From: Phycisphaerae bacterium | Lineage (GTDB): Bacteria > Planctomycetota > Phycisphaerae > Sedimentisphaerales > Anaerobacaceae | Reading direction: 5' to 3' | NCBI GenBank assembly: GCA_028714855.1 | Contig: JAQTLP010000005.1 | Coordinates: 124,001-188,000, forward strand | Length of the DNA: 64,000 bases | Shown here: one piece after another, positions 47,611-56,171 of the stretch | Layout of the letters: every line of letters begins with the position of its first letter | Position numbering within the stretch: position 1 is the first letter of the stretch | Notes under the pieces: model-generated | Told to the model about the DNA's origin: nothing | The model's database searches: none | What the model saw: the letters and a program-made list of their open reading frames with translations, nothing else | Position numbers and translations under genes: made by a program

Positions 47611-47644
47611 CCCTATTTTACCCCCAAACTCAAAACCCGCAAAC
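47611..47644. repeat. Short repeat shared by two upstream spacers
   Basis: Bases 47611-47644 (CCCTATTTTACCCCCAAACT and following CAAAACCCGC) resemble 47002-47036 (CCCATTTTACCCTCAAATTC). Each lies about 75-110 bases upstream of a leftward membrane-protein gene (starts 47535 and 46895). It may be a duplicated leader. Confidence 0.4.
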
Positions 47645-47718
47645 ACCTTTTAAAAAGCCCCCGCGGCACCTGAGCGGAATTCAATCAAATGCGCAGGGGG
47701 GTAAAAAATTCCCTGCAA

Positions 47719-47803
47719 TTTTCAATCATTTCTGTGCATTTTGTCTCACTTTTGCGCGCATTTTTAGCAATTTTCTACAACTTTTTACCATTTTCTACCA
47801 TTT
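47719..47803. promoter_or_regulatory. Helically phased T-tracts (curved DNA)
   Basis: Nine T-tracts of 3-5 bases start at 47719, 47729, 47739, 47750, 47761, 47771, 47782, 47791 and 47801. The spacing averages about 10.3 bases, one helical turn, over 85 bases. Such phasing bends DNA strongly. It lies upstream of the 47059-47535 gene and just past the larE stop. Confidence 0.7.
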
Positions 47804-47848
47804 AAAAACACAAACTTGCGCGTTTGGTGCTACCCCATTCCCCCTATC

Positions 47849-48676
47849 TTATCTATTTTCCGCCTTCTCCTCTTCCGTCAATATCTCGTTCATCGACCCC
47901 GACCGGAACCCCTGCAAATCAATCGTAACATACTTAAAGCCAAGCCCTTGCAGCTTTTCTACAATCCGCGCTCGGTTCACCAAAACCTTCTCGAAATCCC
48001 CCTGTTTGACCTCTATTCTCGCGAGTCTATCGTGGTGCCGCACCCTAAATTCCACCAGCCCAAGCCCTCTCATAACTTCCTCTGCCTTCTCGACTTGCAT
48101 CAATCTCTCTTCCGTAATTTCCAGCCCATACGCAATCCTTGAAGCCAGGCAAGGCGACGCCGGAATGTCCGCCGTCGCTAACCCCATTTCTCTACTCAAC
48201 TTACGAATGTCCTCCTTAGTCAGCTCTGCCTCCATCAGCGGGCTGCGCACCCCAAAAACCTCCGCCGCCCTGTTCCCAGGCCGAAAATCGTTCTTGTCAT
48301 CGAAATTGCATCCGCAAATTACTTTGCCGAATTTTTGTTCCTTCGCAATATCCTCTAACAGCTTATAAAGATGTGACTTACAAATAAAACATCTGTCCGC
48401 CTTATTGGCTGCGTATGCCGCATCCGCCATCTCATTTGGCCTGATAGTCTCAACCTCAACACCTATATTCTTCGCCGTCTCAACCGCCTGCAAATATTGT
48501 CTCCTCGGCAGCGATGGCCCTTCAGCAATACAAGCCTGCACCCTCTCGGCACCGACCGTCTCAACCGCCGCTTTCAAAAGAAACGTGCTGTCCACTCCGC
48601 CGGAGTATGCGACAATCACTTTATCCAGCTTCTTAAGGATTCTTTGAAGCGAATTGTACTTCTCTTTCAGATTCAT
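47849..48676 (-). CDS. larE: ATP-dependent sacrificial sulfur transferase LarE
   Basis: A 275-residue PP-loop enzyme. SGGVDS (25-30) binds ATP. C176 in PASPCLASRIAYG coincides in number with the sacrificial cysteine of Lactobacillus plantarum LarE. RCFICK (95-100) and FRSGSMNE near the C-terminus are typical. LarE donates its cysteine sulfur to make the nickel-pincer cofactor of lactate racemase and relatives. No larB, larC or larA neighbours are in the window. Confidence 0.88.
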   Translation of the reverse strand: MNLKEKYNSLQRILKKLDKVIVAYSGGVDSTFLLKAAVETVGAERVQACIAEGPSLPRRQYLQAVETAKNIGVEVETIRPNEMADAAYAANKADRCFICKSHLYKLLEDIAKEQKFGKVICGCNFDDKNDFRPGNRAAEVFGVRSPLMEAELTKEDIRKLSREMGLATADIPASPCLASRIAYGLEITEERLMQVEKAEEVMRGLGLVEFRVRHHDRLARIEVKQGDFEKVLVNRARIVEKLQGLGFKYVTIDLQGFRSGSMNEILTEEEKAENR

Positions 48677-48823
48677 AATAATCTTAACATCTGTTTTGAC
48701 ACCGCCTTAAATCCGGCTCTGTCTCAATATACAACCTTTCTTCCCGCCTCTACAAGCAAAAACGCCTATGCTATCCAACATTTTCTGCAGTCCCAATAAC
48801 CAATTGTCCTATTTATAATTTCC

Positions 48824-48851
48824 TTGCCAAAAAGCCTTAATGTTGTATAAT
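48824..48851 (+). promoter_or_regulatory. Promoter of the pseudopilin gene
   Basis: TTGCCA (48824-48829), 16-base spacer, perfect TATAAT (48846-48851). The leader to the ATG at 48928 is about 70 bases and ends with AAGGAGAATAAA. Confidence 0.65.
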
Positions 48852-48927
48852 ATAAGAGAACTTGAAAGCCGATATACCCCCTTTACGGGCATTGCGGTTT
48901 ATTGCCGTTTAGGATAAGGAGAATAAA

Positions 48928-49827
48928 ATGAAATCAAAAAGCCAAATCTATGCCAAAACAGGTTTCACTATCATAGAGCTACTGACCATTATGAGCATTA
49001 TTGTAATTCTTGTCGGCGCCCTTTTACCAGCCTTGAACATGATAAGGTGGTATGCCAGATATACAACGCAAAAGAATCAGTTTCGTAATATCGAGACAGG
49101 ACTGCAAACATACGAATTTGATTATGGGGAATATCCGGATTCAGGTGCATTAGACACCACTGACGAGCCATACTGCGGCGCAATGAAGCTTGCTGAAGCA
49201 ATGGCAGGACAGGATGGTTTGGGATTCAACCCTGATTCAAAATTCACTGCCGATGACGGCACTGGTGATACTGAATTATACCCTCCCTTTACAGACGCTC
49301 CCTGGTATTACGAAAACTTAAAAAAGAGAAAGGAGTACCTGGAAGCCAAAGACGTCCAACTCTCTTCTTTAACCGGCTTGTATGGTACCAATATAGGAGA
49401 CTTTCCTTTTCCAGATGAAGTAGCGTTGCTCAGCGATGTTTATAAACGCAATGAACTGAGAAACAGCAAAGGAACAAAGCTCGGCATGCCTATATTATAC
49501 TACAGAGCAGACCCAGCCAAGCTTTTGCACGATGCTAATTACCCTGATAATCCAGATAATATTTACAATTACACCGACAACCAGGACCTTCTCGAACTTG
49601 GCGTGCCCTGGAGCCCAAGCATCGTACACCCGCTTTATCAAGATAAATATGGCAACGAACCAGGTTACGTATTTTATCAGAAAACAATGGATGAGAGTGC
49701 CCTGCCCATTGAAAGACCTTACAATAAGAACAGCTATATTCTTATTTCCGCAGGCGGAGATGGGATATTCGGCAACGGCGGCAGCATGAGAACAAAAGAT
49801 GTGTACAACTTTGCGGGGGCGGAATAA
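48928..49827 (+). CDS. Large pseudopilin-like protein (type II secretion/pilin signal)
   Basis: A 299-residue protein with a class III prepilin signal: cleavage after G12, then FTIIELLTIMSIIVILVGAL with Glu at +5, followed by a long hydrophobic helix. The body is Asp/Asn/Pro/Tyr-rich and lies outside the cell. The form resembles the big planctomycete prepilin-like proteins with a GspG/GspH-like helix and unusual heads. No pilus assembly genes are nearby. Function unknown; surface filament or secreted structural role is possible. Confidence 0.7.
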   Translation: MKSKSQIYAKTGFTIIELLTIMSIIVILVGALLPALNMIRWYARYTTQKNQFRNIETGLQTYEFDYGEYPDSGALDTTDEPYCGAMKLAEAMAGQDGLGFNPDSKFTADDGTGDTELYPPFTDAPWYYENLKKRKEYLEAKDVQLSSLTGLYGTNIGDFPFPDEVALLSDVYKRNELRNSKGTKLGMPILYYRADPAKLLHDANYPDNPDNIYNYTDNQDLLELGVPWSPSIVHPLYQDKYGNEPGYVFYQKTMDESALPIERPYNKNSYILISAGGDGIFGNGGSMRTKDVYNFAGAE

Positions 49828-49839
49828 AAAAACAGACAA

Positions 49840-49911
49840 AGCCGATGGTGAGAATCGGACTCACAACCCCGGCTTTACGAAAGCCGTGCTCTACCGTTGA
49901 GCTACATCGGC
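49840..49911 (-). tRNA. tRNA-Thr (CGU)
   Basis: Acceptor GCCGATG/CATCGGC, anticodon stem CGGCT/AGCCG and loop TTCGTAA give anticodon CGU. The discriminator is U73, as in tRNA-Thr(GGU) at 36097. CCA is not encoded. It converges on the pseudopilin gene and starts a tRNA-to-tRNA interval that holds the restriction-modification genes. Confidence 0.93.
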
Positions 49912-49931
49912 AACAAACGCCATATATGGGC

Positions 49932-50273
49932 TTATTTTTTTACATTAGACCCGCCGGAACCCACCGTCGGATTATTGAGCAATACGAGTAAAATCTCATC
50001 CTTTTGCTTCTGGTCCAGCGAATCTTTCTTAACGGCCTGGACAAGATAATCCCGTTCAGCCTGCGTCAAATCAGTTCTTGCAGCTATCGCCTTGTATCCA
50101 TCGACTTTGGCCTGGTCCGACAGGTTACTGACAACATCGACATCATTCATAGCTGATGTTCGATAGACCTGTATCTCGCTGCCCTCGGCTTTGACGGTAT
50201 TGCCTGTTACCGTTACGCAGCCGTTCAATACAAACGCCGAACTAATCAGTAAAACAACCAGTATAGCTTTCAT
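49932..50273 (-). CDS. Small lipoprotein, unknown function
   Basis: A 113-residue protein from ATG 50273 (MKAILVVLLISSAFVLNGC), a clear lipoprotein signal with lipobox LNGC. The frame runs to 50321 but the first codons are not signal-like, and AAGGGC precedes ATG 50273. The rest is hydrophilic with no known domain and ends in a Gly/Ser/Asn linker (GSGGSNVKK). Confidence 0.62.
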   Translation of the reverse strand: MKAILVVLLISSAFVLNGCVTVTGNTVKAEGSEIQVYRTSAMNDVDVVSNLSDQAKVDGYKAIAARTDLTQAERDYLVQAVKKDSLDQKQKDEILLVLLNNPTVGSGGSNVKK

Positions 50274-50344
50274 TTCATTTGCCCTTTTCAAATAATAACG
50301 ATAGTTCTGATTATAATTCATTTCTGATAAGCCGTAAACGGTTT

Positions 50345-50600
50345 AGATTAACGAAATTTCCGCACCGCCTGCCTTTTAAAATTGGCTTTGTTTGGCTTTG
50401 TTTTTGGCAGTTCATTGTTGGCAGTTTTTTGTTATTAGTCATTGTGTATATTGAGGTTAAATTCATTTTCAGCTTTTTGAAAATTGGCTTTGTTTTGCAT
50501 AATTTATTCATTTTGATTGATTTTTTCCTTCTGCGCAAACAACCATAGCTTCCGCCGTCGCTGAAGCTATGGCGGACAATACATACCTCCTTCCACAATA
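50345..50600 (-). repeat. Degenerate dispersed element (KTKPI-type) with terminal hairpin
   Basis: The minus frame contains CKTKPIFKKLKMN, then KQSQTKPI. The 13-base string AAAATTGGCTTTG occurs at 50378-50390 and again at 50480-50492, 102 bases apart, so the frame is built of tandem units. At the end a perfect 10-bp stem (50543-50552 with 50563-50572) carries CCATAGCTTC. I read this as a dispersed planctomycete repeat, not a gene. The related frame at 50311-50598 is not a protein gene. Confidence 0.6.
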
Positions 50601-50766
50601 GGACGAACCTGCGCGAATGTGTCGAAAAATGTGGGGTTTATAGGGGTGCGGTTTTGGCTAAGTCGTTATAGCTAAAGGGATAAAAAATTTCCCCAAAAAC
50701 CATTTTGGATGTTTGACTACCTGCGCATTTGATTGAAAATTTGAAAAGACAACAAAACCGTTGTTT

Positions 50767-51399
50767 TCACTTTTCGCTTAATCGTTTTATTTCCTGCTGA
50801 ATTTCAGGGATAACTTGAGGATTGTGAATGATTTTGTTTTTTCCTTCGGTTATCGAAATAATGTAAAAAACTTTACCCCCATATTTTTTTGTGAATTTCT
50901 CATGTGTACTTTTTTGGAATTCGAGCTCATTTATTATTTGTGTAATATAAGCGAAACCAGCCGGTTTAATTTGTAGGCCGACGTAGCTTCCTTTGACATC
51001 AATATAGAAATCAACGTTATAACCTCTGTCCCATTCATCAGGCGCAGGGAGGATTTTTACTCCCAATTCTTTTTCGAGACGGCCATAAATAGTTTGAATT
51101 TCAGATTTGTAACCATCGAATGTTCTCGAAATAACAAGGTCAATTAAAAAGTTAATACAATCCTGTTCGGTGATGCTTTCTATCTCAGCATGGCAAATTT
51201 CTGTCACTTTTATAAACAGTGTCCTGCCAAGCTGCTCTAAATGTTCCCGAGCATATACGTTTGAATAATAATATTGCTCCCACTCTTCCACTTTCTTCGG
51301 GGCACATTTTCTTATATGCTCAGCGACAGGGCCAACTTTATTCTTGCGTGTAAGTCCCCATCGCATATTTGCGCCGTTTAGTATCCATTCTTTAGGCAT
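50767..51399 (-). CDS. MjaI-family restriction endonuclease
   Basis: A 210-residue protein that resembles the MjaI family of type II restriction enzymes, which cut at CTAG. Seen: the N-terminal MPKEWILNGANMRWGL, the central YNVDFYIDVKGSYVGLQIKP, which reads as a PD-(D/E)xK-like core (D-x-Y-I-D-V-K-G then Q-I-K), and PAPDEWDRGYN. The gene is 20 bases downstream of its methyltransferase and on the same strand. Its base composition is more AT-rich than the neighbouring housekeeping genes. The family call is from memory of MjaI; CTAG recognition is inferred. Confidence 0.75.
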   Translation of the reverse strand: MPKEWILNGANMRWGLTRKNKVGPVAEHIRKCAPKKVEEWEQYYYSNVYAREHLEQLGRTLFIKVTEICHAEIESITEQDCINFLIDLVISRTFDGYKSEIQTIYGRLEKELGVKILPAPDEWDRGYNVDFYIDVKGSYVGLQIKPAGFAYITQIINELEFQKSTHEKFTKKYGGKVFYIISITEGKNKIIHNPQVIPEIQQEIKRLSEK

Positions 51400-51419
51400 T
51401 TAAACTCCTCTTCAAGAAC

Positions 51420-52673
51420 TCAGTTAAGCTGCCGTGCAGTGTTATCTGCTTCCACAAAGCCTTGTTTAAGCAGATGGCGGTTAATAAAAGTTTTATTTTG
51501 TAAATACAAATAACACAACAGGTTATTTTGGCTGTCGTGTTTCGTATGGCCGAATTTCATAAAAACTTTCTGGCCTTTGGTTTTCGACTGCAAAAATTCA
51601 ATAGCTTGGGCTTTCTTTTCAGCTTTTTCTTTTATACCTATCAGGCGAATTTTCAGACCGTCATCAAGTTCGAGTTCTATAGGAGAAATAACCTTTTTTA
51701 CATTATGATAATCCTGTCTTTTTTGGCTATCGCCATTAATTTTAGAACCAAACTGTAATTTCCGAGGGTCGATTTTTTTGTCGAATTTTACGGGATCTTT
51801 AAAAACATAAGGCAATTTATTTATTTCCTCTTTCCAGTCAATTTCATCCTCTCTGTTTTGTGCAAGTTCGATGCTGAACTTATCAAAAAATTCTTTTTCC
51901 TTTAAACCAAGTTTTTCTTTGATAACAGGTATGAAATTAGGGTTTATTTCATACCCTATTGAATTTCTTTCGAGGTTTTTTGCTGCCAGAGATGTTGTCC
52001 CGCTCCCGATAAACGGGTCCAATATTGTATCGCCGATAAAACTAAACATTTTAATAAGCCGGCGGGGGATTTCTTCCGGAAACATTGCCAGATGGCCATT
52101 TTGTTTTTCACCTGGGATATTCCAATGGCCGACAAAATACTGATTCCATTCTTCAGTGGTCAGTTTTGATTTGTCTTTGATACCTCTTGGCACTGCTTTG
52201 CAAATGCCGGGCTTTTTAAAAATCAGAATGAATTCATAATCGATTTTGATAATTCCGTTTCGCGGATACGGGAAAGAACCCATAATCGTAGCACCGCCGG
52301 TAGTGTTACAGGTTGTGACCTTTTGCCAAATAATAGCCCCCATATAATCGAACCCTATTGTTTCACAGAATTTGATTATTTCGGTGCGGATTGGAATTAT
52401 TTTATATCTGCCATAATAAACCGACCTCGCAAATTGATCGCCGATATTTATACATAATCGGCATCCATCCTCGAGTGTTCGGAAACACTCGCTCCATACA
52501 AGGTTAAGATTGTTTATATAATTTTCGTAAGTATCGTCAAAACCTATCTGACCGCCGTTGCCATAATCTTTTAATTGCCAGTAAGGAGGCGAAGTTATGA
52601 TAAGCTGAATAGATTTATCATCTATTTCAGTCATTTGTCTTGAATCACCGATTATAATTTTGTGTTTTGTCAT
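51420..52673 (-). CDS. DNA methyltransferase of an MjaI-type system, with SNase-like tail
   Basis: A 417-residue beta-class DNA methyltransferase. TSPPYW (residues 27-32) is the catalytic motif IV, in the form typical of N4-cytosine methylases; DPFIGSGTT (220-228) is the AdoMet-binding motif I. So motif IV comes before I, as in the beta class. Residues about 328-410 look like a staphylococcal-nuclease (OB) fold: VISPIELELDDGLKIRLIGI, then KGQKVFMKF and NNLLCYLYLQNKTFINRHLL. The nuclease catalytic Glu and second Arg are not kept, so it is probably a binding domain. It should protect CTAG sites for the partner enzyme. Confidence 0.85.
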   Translation of the reverse strand: MTKHKIIIGDSRQMTEIDDKSIQLIITSPPYWQLKDYGNGGQIGFDDTYENYINNLNLVWSECFRTLEDGCRLCINIGDQFARSVYYGRYKIIPIRTEIIKFCETIGFDYMGAIIWQKVTTCNTTGGATIMGSFPYPRNGIIKIDYEFILIFKKPGICKAVPRGIKDKSKLTTEEWNQYFVGHWNIPGEKQNGHLAMFPEEIPRRLIKMFSFIGDTILDPFIGSGTTSLAAKNLERNSIGYEINPNFIPVIKEKLGLKEKEFFDKFSIELAQNREDEIDWKEEINKLPYVFKDPVKFDKKIDPRKLQFGSKINGDSQKRQDYHNVKKVISPIELELDDGLKIRLIGIKEKAEKKAQAIEFLQSKTKGQKVFMKFGHTKHDSQNNLLCYLYLQNKTFINRHLLKQGFVEADNTARQLN

Positions 52674-52766
52674 ACAGATTTCTTTCCCATAGGCATTAGT
52701 GTAAACCTTGCCGAATAATTTGCAAGAGGCAATAAAGATAAAGCATCCCTCGCCCCGGTGAGATAG

Positions 52767-53102
52767 CCCCGATGAAGTAGCAAAAGCACTTCACGGGGTA
52801 AACTTCCACGCCCCGAAGAGATAATTTCACATCTCATCCCAGTTAGACAGCAAAAGACGCGTCTCACGGGACAGGCGGGGCAGGCATCTCACGGGGTAAA
52901 CTCTGGCACCCCGCCGGCATAGTAACCCCTGCCGCGAGCGGCAGGGCTAACCAACCCCCAAGCAGGCTTGAGGGCTAAACATATTTGGATTACCGCTCCA
53001 TTACTGTCGCGGCTCTGTAACCCACGCAATAAATCCGCCTTCGGCGAGACAGGTTGCGGGGCTAAATATCTGAATCCCGTCATCAAGATGACGGGGCTAA
53101 AC
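52767..53102 (+). repeat. Array of hairpins ending GGGGCTAAAC / GGGGTAAAC
   Basis: At least six stem-loops in 336 bases, each starting with a C-run and ending with a G-run followed by (C)TAAAC or CTAACC. Clear ones are 52767-52803, 52923-52952, 52953-52980, 53019-53067 and 53074-53102. The string TCACGGGGTAAACT occurs twice exactly (52791-52804 and 52889-52902). The array fills the space between the methyltransferase start and tRNA-Tyr. There is no credible gene in it. Confidence 0.75.
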
Positions 53103-53161
53103 AAGAATAAGACAATTTTTCTTGTAAAACCAATTGGTAATAATTAAACTACTCAAATTAA

Positions 53162-53244
53162 GGGTCGGTGCCCGAGCGGCCAAAGGGGATGGGCTGTAAA
53201 CCCATTGGCGCAAGCCTACGTTGGTTCGATTCCAACCCGGCCCA
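53162..53244 (+). tRNA. tRNA-Tyr (GUA)
   Basis: A class II tRNA with the acceptor GGGTCGG/CCGGCCC, one G-U pair, anticodon stem ATGGG/CCCAT and loop CTGTAAA (anticodon GUA). It has the long variable arm expected for bacterial tRNA-Tyr and discriminator A73. Confidence 0.95.
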
Positions 53245-53461
53245 TTTTCCGAGTTTTTAATCGCTGATTAAGCTGATTTTGTCGATTTTCAATTAACCAC
53301 GAATTAACACTAATAAACACAATTGTAACGAAAGACACGGGTAATAAGCCCGTAAATAGCAGGATAGTGCAAAAAGAAGGCTTTCGTCTTATATTTCTTA
53401 CACCCCCCCACCGATGATAATAGAGAGCGTTAAATTTGACAAAATCTTAAGAGGATAATCT

Positions 53462-55231
53462 ATGAAACTTGACCCAACCAAGATGAAGGATTGGCAGATT
53501 GCTGAAGCGGCAGAGCAATCTATGAAACCCGTCAGTCAGTTGGCTAAAGAATTAGGATTGGCCGACGATGAGGTGCTGCCGATGGGACGGCAGTTAGCAC
53601 GTATCGATTATGTCAAGGTCTTAGAAAGACTGAAAGGTCAAACCAAGCCAAGCGCAAAATACATCGACGTTACCGCCATCACTCCTACGCCTTTGGGAGA
53701 AGGGAAGAGCACGACAACAATCGGATTGATTGAAGGGATGGGGAAATTAGGTAAAAAGGCGACCGGCGCCATTCGACAGCCAAGCGGCGGCCCGACATTT
53801 AACATCAAAGGTTCGGCAGCAGGAGGCGGGCTGGCCCAATGTATTCCGCTGGTGCCGTTTTCAATTCGTCTTACCGGCGATATCGACTGCATCACGAACG
53901 CACACAATTTGGCAATGGTGGCACTGACCAGCCGAATGCAGCACGAGAGAAACTATACTGATGAGCAGTTAGCAAAAAGAAATTTAAAGAGATTAGATAT
54001 CGACCCGGATCAGGTACAAATGAAATGGGTGATGGATTTTTGCGCACAATCACTTCGCAATATAACTATCGGCAAAGGCGGCAAGATGGACGGCTATGAG
54101 ATGGAATCCGGATTTGCCATCGCGGTCTCGAGCGAACTGATGGCGATACTGGCGCTGGCCAGAGACCTGAAGGACCTGCGGGAAAGAATTAGTAAAATCG
54201 TAGTCGCATACAGCAAAAGCGGAAACGAAGTTACCACAGCCGACCTCGAAGTTGACGGCGCGATGACGGCGTGGATGCTGGAAACGCTCAATCCGAGCCT
54301 GCTGCAGACTATCGAAGGCCAGCCGGTGTTTGTCCACGCGGGGCCGTTCGCAAATATCGCGATAGGCCAAAGCTCGATTATCGCCGACAGGGTCGCCACG
54401 AAATTGTCAGAATATCACGTTACAGAAAGTGGTTTCGGCGCTGACATCGGCTTCGAGAAGTTCTGGAACTTAAAGTGCCGGATGTCGGGCCTTAAACCCG
54501 ACGCGGTGGTTATTGTCGCCACCATTCGGGCGCTAAAGATGCACGGCGGCGGCCCCGTGGTCAAGCCGGGATTACCGCTCGATAAGGAATACACAAAAGA
54601 AAATCTCAAGTGGGTCGAGGATGGCTGCGACAATCTTATCGCTCATATTGAAACGGTGAAGAAAAGCGGTGTCCGTCCCGTTGTCTGCATAAACGGCTTC
54701 AGCGCCGATACCAAAGCCGAAATCGAACTGGCGCGTAAAATTTCGGAACAAAACGGCGCTTTGGCGGCATATTCGGAACACTGGCTGAAAGGCGGAGACG
54801 GCGCAATCGAGCTTGCCGAAACCGTCATTGCGGCCTGCAAGGAAAAGAGTAAATTCAAATTCCTCTATGAATTGGGGACACCTTTGCGAAAACAGGTGGA
54901 ATTAATCGCCAAAGAAGTTTACGGCGCCGATGGTGTTACATACACAGAAGAAGCATTGAAAAAGGCGGAAGCCCTCGAAAAGAACGAGGATTTCAAGAAC
55001 TTCGGCACGTGTATGGTCAAGACGCACTTGAGTCTGTCTCATAATCCTGATTTTAAGGGCCGGCCAAAGGGATGGAAACTTCCAATTCGCGACTTTATGG
55101 TGTATAAAGGGGCAGGTTTTATCGTACCGCTGGCAGGCGAGATTAAGCTGATGCCTGGCACAAGCTCGGACCCGGCTTTTAGGCGCATCGACGTGGACTT
55201 AAAAACCGGAAAAGTAACGGGAATGTTTTAG
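53462..55231 (+). CDS. fhs: Formate-tetrahydrofolate ligase
   Basis: A 589-residue formyl-THF synthetase (formate + THF + ATP to 10-formyl-THF + ADP + Pi), central to one-carbon metabolism and to the methyl branch of the acetyl-CoA pathway. The P-loop is [11 protein letters not shown] (residues about 76-86), in the GEGKST form rather than GEGKTT. It is about 30 residues longer than the usual 555-560, mainly at the N-terminus. It is followed 42 bases later by folD. AGAGGA precedes the ATG. Confidence 0.95.
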   Translation: MKLDPTKMKDWQIAEAAEQSMKPVSQLAKELGLADDEVLPMGRQLARIDYVKVLERLKGQTKPSAKYIDVTAITPTPLGEGKSTTTIGLIEGMGKLGKKATGAIRQPSGGPTFNIKGSAAGGGLAQCIPLVPFSIRLTGDIDCITNAHNLAMVALTSRMQHERNYTDEQLAKRNLKRLDIDPDQVQMKWVMDFCAQSLRNITIGKGGKMDGYEMESGFAIAVSSELMAILALARDLKDLRERISKIVVAYSKSGNEVTTADLEVDGAMTAWMLETLNPSLLQTIEGQPVFVHAGPFANIAIGQSSIIADRVATKLSEYHVTESGFGADIGFEKFWNLKCRMSGLKPDAVVIVATIRALKMHGGGPVVKPGLPLDKEYTKENLKWVEDGCDNLIAHIETVKKSGVRPVVCINGFSADTKAEIELARKISEQNGALAAYSEHWLKGGDGAIELAETVIAACKEKSKFKFLYELGTPLRKQVELIAKEVYGADGVTYTEEALKKAEALEKNEDFKNFGTCMVKTHLSLSHNPDFKGRPKGWKLPIRDFMVYKGAGFIVPLAGEIKLMPGTSSDPAFRRIDVDLKTGKVTGMF

Positions 55232-55273
55232 AATGACAAATGGTAACTGGTAATCGGGAACTGGAGTAAACAA

Positions 55274-56161
55274 ATGGCAGCAAAAATCATCGACGGAAAA
55301 CAAGTAGCAGCGGAAATGCAGGCAGAGCTGAAAAAAGAAGCAGCATCGCTGAAACAAGAAAATATCGTGCCTGGACTGGGAGTCATCCTCGTAGGTGAGG
55401 ACCCCGCATCACAATCTTATGTTACTGCAAAAGAACGCGCGTGCGCAGAATTGGGGATTTACTCCGATGATAACCGTCTGCCTGCAGATATCACACAGAA
55501 GGACTTGATTGCTCTAATCAACAAAATGAATGCCGACCCAAAAATAAACGGTATCCTGGTCCAGCTGCCTCTGCCCAAACATCTCAATGAAGGCGAAGTT
55601 CTTCTCGCAATCAGCCCTGACAAGGACGTCGATGGTTTTCATCCGACCAATATCGGCAAAATGGTGGCGGGACAGCCGGCATTTTTGCCCTGCACGCCGC
55701 ACGGCGTCATTAAACTTTTGCAGCGTAACGGCGTTAAAATCGAAGGCGCCCACGTAGTAGTCGTCGGACGCAGCAATATCGTCGGCAAGCCCATTGCGAA
55801 TATGCTCATTCAGAAAAGTCAAACCGGCAACGCCACCGTAACGGTCTGCCACACAAAAACAAAAGACCTTGCCCACCACACCCGCCAAGCCGATATTATC
55901 ATTGCCGCCGCAGGCAGGCCCAAAACTATAACCGCGGACATGGTAAAGGACGGCGCAGCCGTAATTGATGTGGGCGTCAACCGCGTTAAAGATGCTACCA
56001 AGAAAAGCGGATATCGGCTGACCGGCGATGTTGATTTTGAAGCAGTCAAGGAAAAGGCGAGCGTGATTACTCCTGTCCCCGGCGGAGTCGGACCGATGAC
56101 TATAACAATGCTGCTCTACAATACAGTGGAATCCGCCAAGAGGGCTGCCGGGAAAATTTAA
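55274..56161 (+). CDS. folD: Methylene-THF dehydrogenase/cyclohydrolase FolD
   Basis: A 295-residue bifunctional enzyme: 5,10-methylene-THF to methenyl-THF (NADP) and then to 10-formyl-THF. The catalytic SYVTAKERAC motif supplies the lysine; VQLPLPKH and GRSNIVGKP (NADP binding) and the C-terminal TPVPGGVGPMT are canonical. It follows fhs, so the two form a folate C1 pair. The spacer contains GGTAACTGGTAATCGGGAACTGG repeats. Confidence 0.96.
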   Translation: MAAKIIDGKQVAAEMQAELKKEAASLKQENIVPGLGVILVGEDPASQSYVTAKERACAELGIYSDDNRLPADITQKDLIALINKMNADPKINGILVQLPLPKHLNEGEVLLAISPDKDVDGFHPTNIGKMVAGQPAFLPCTPHGVIKLLQRNGVKIEGAHVVVVGRSNIVGKPIANMLIQKSQTGNATVTVCHTKTKDLAHHTRQADIIIAAAGRPKTITADMVKDGAAVIDVGVNRVKDATKKSGYRLTGDVDFEAVKEKASVITPVPGGVGPMTITMLLYNTVESAKRAAGKI

Positions 56162-56171
56162 TATCGAATTC

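Noticed and set aside
50311-50598. 95-codon minus frame read as a hypothetical protein
   Set aside because: It covers the internally repeated KTKPI element and the CCATAGCTTC hairpin, with no Shine-Dalgarno and no family-like region. It is better explained as a noncoding repeat.
52767-53102. CRISPR array
   Set aside because: The repeats are hairpins of varied sequence with no constant spacer length, and no cas genes are near. Only the flanking GGGGCTAAAC is constant.
52670-53104. Two short minus frames (65 and 71 codons) between the methyltransferase and tRNA-Tyr
   Set aside because: They are translations of the hairpin array, which has stems on every part of the frames and no start signals.
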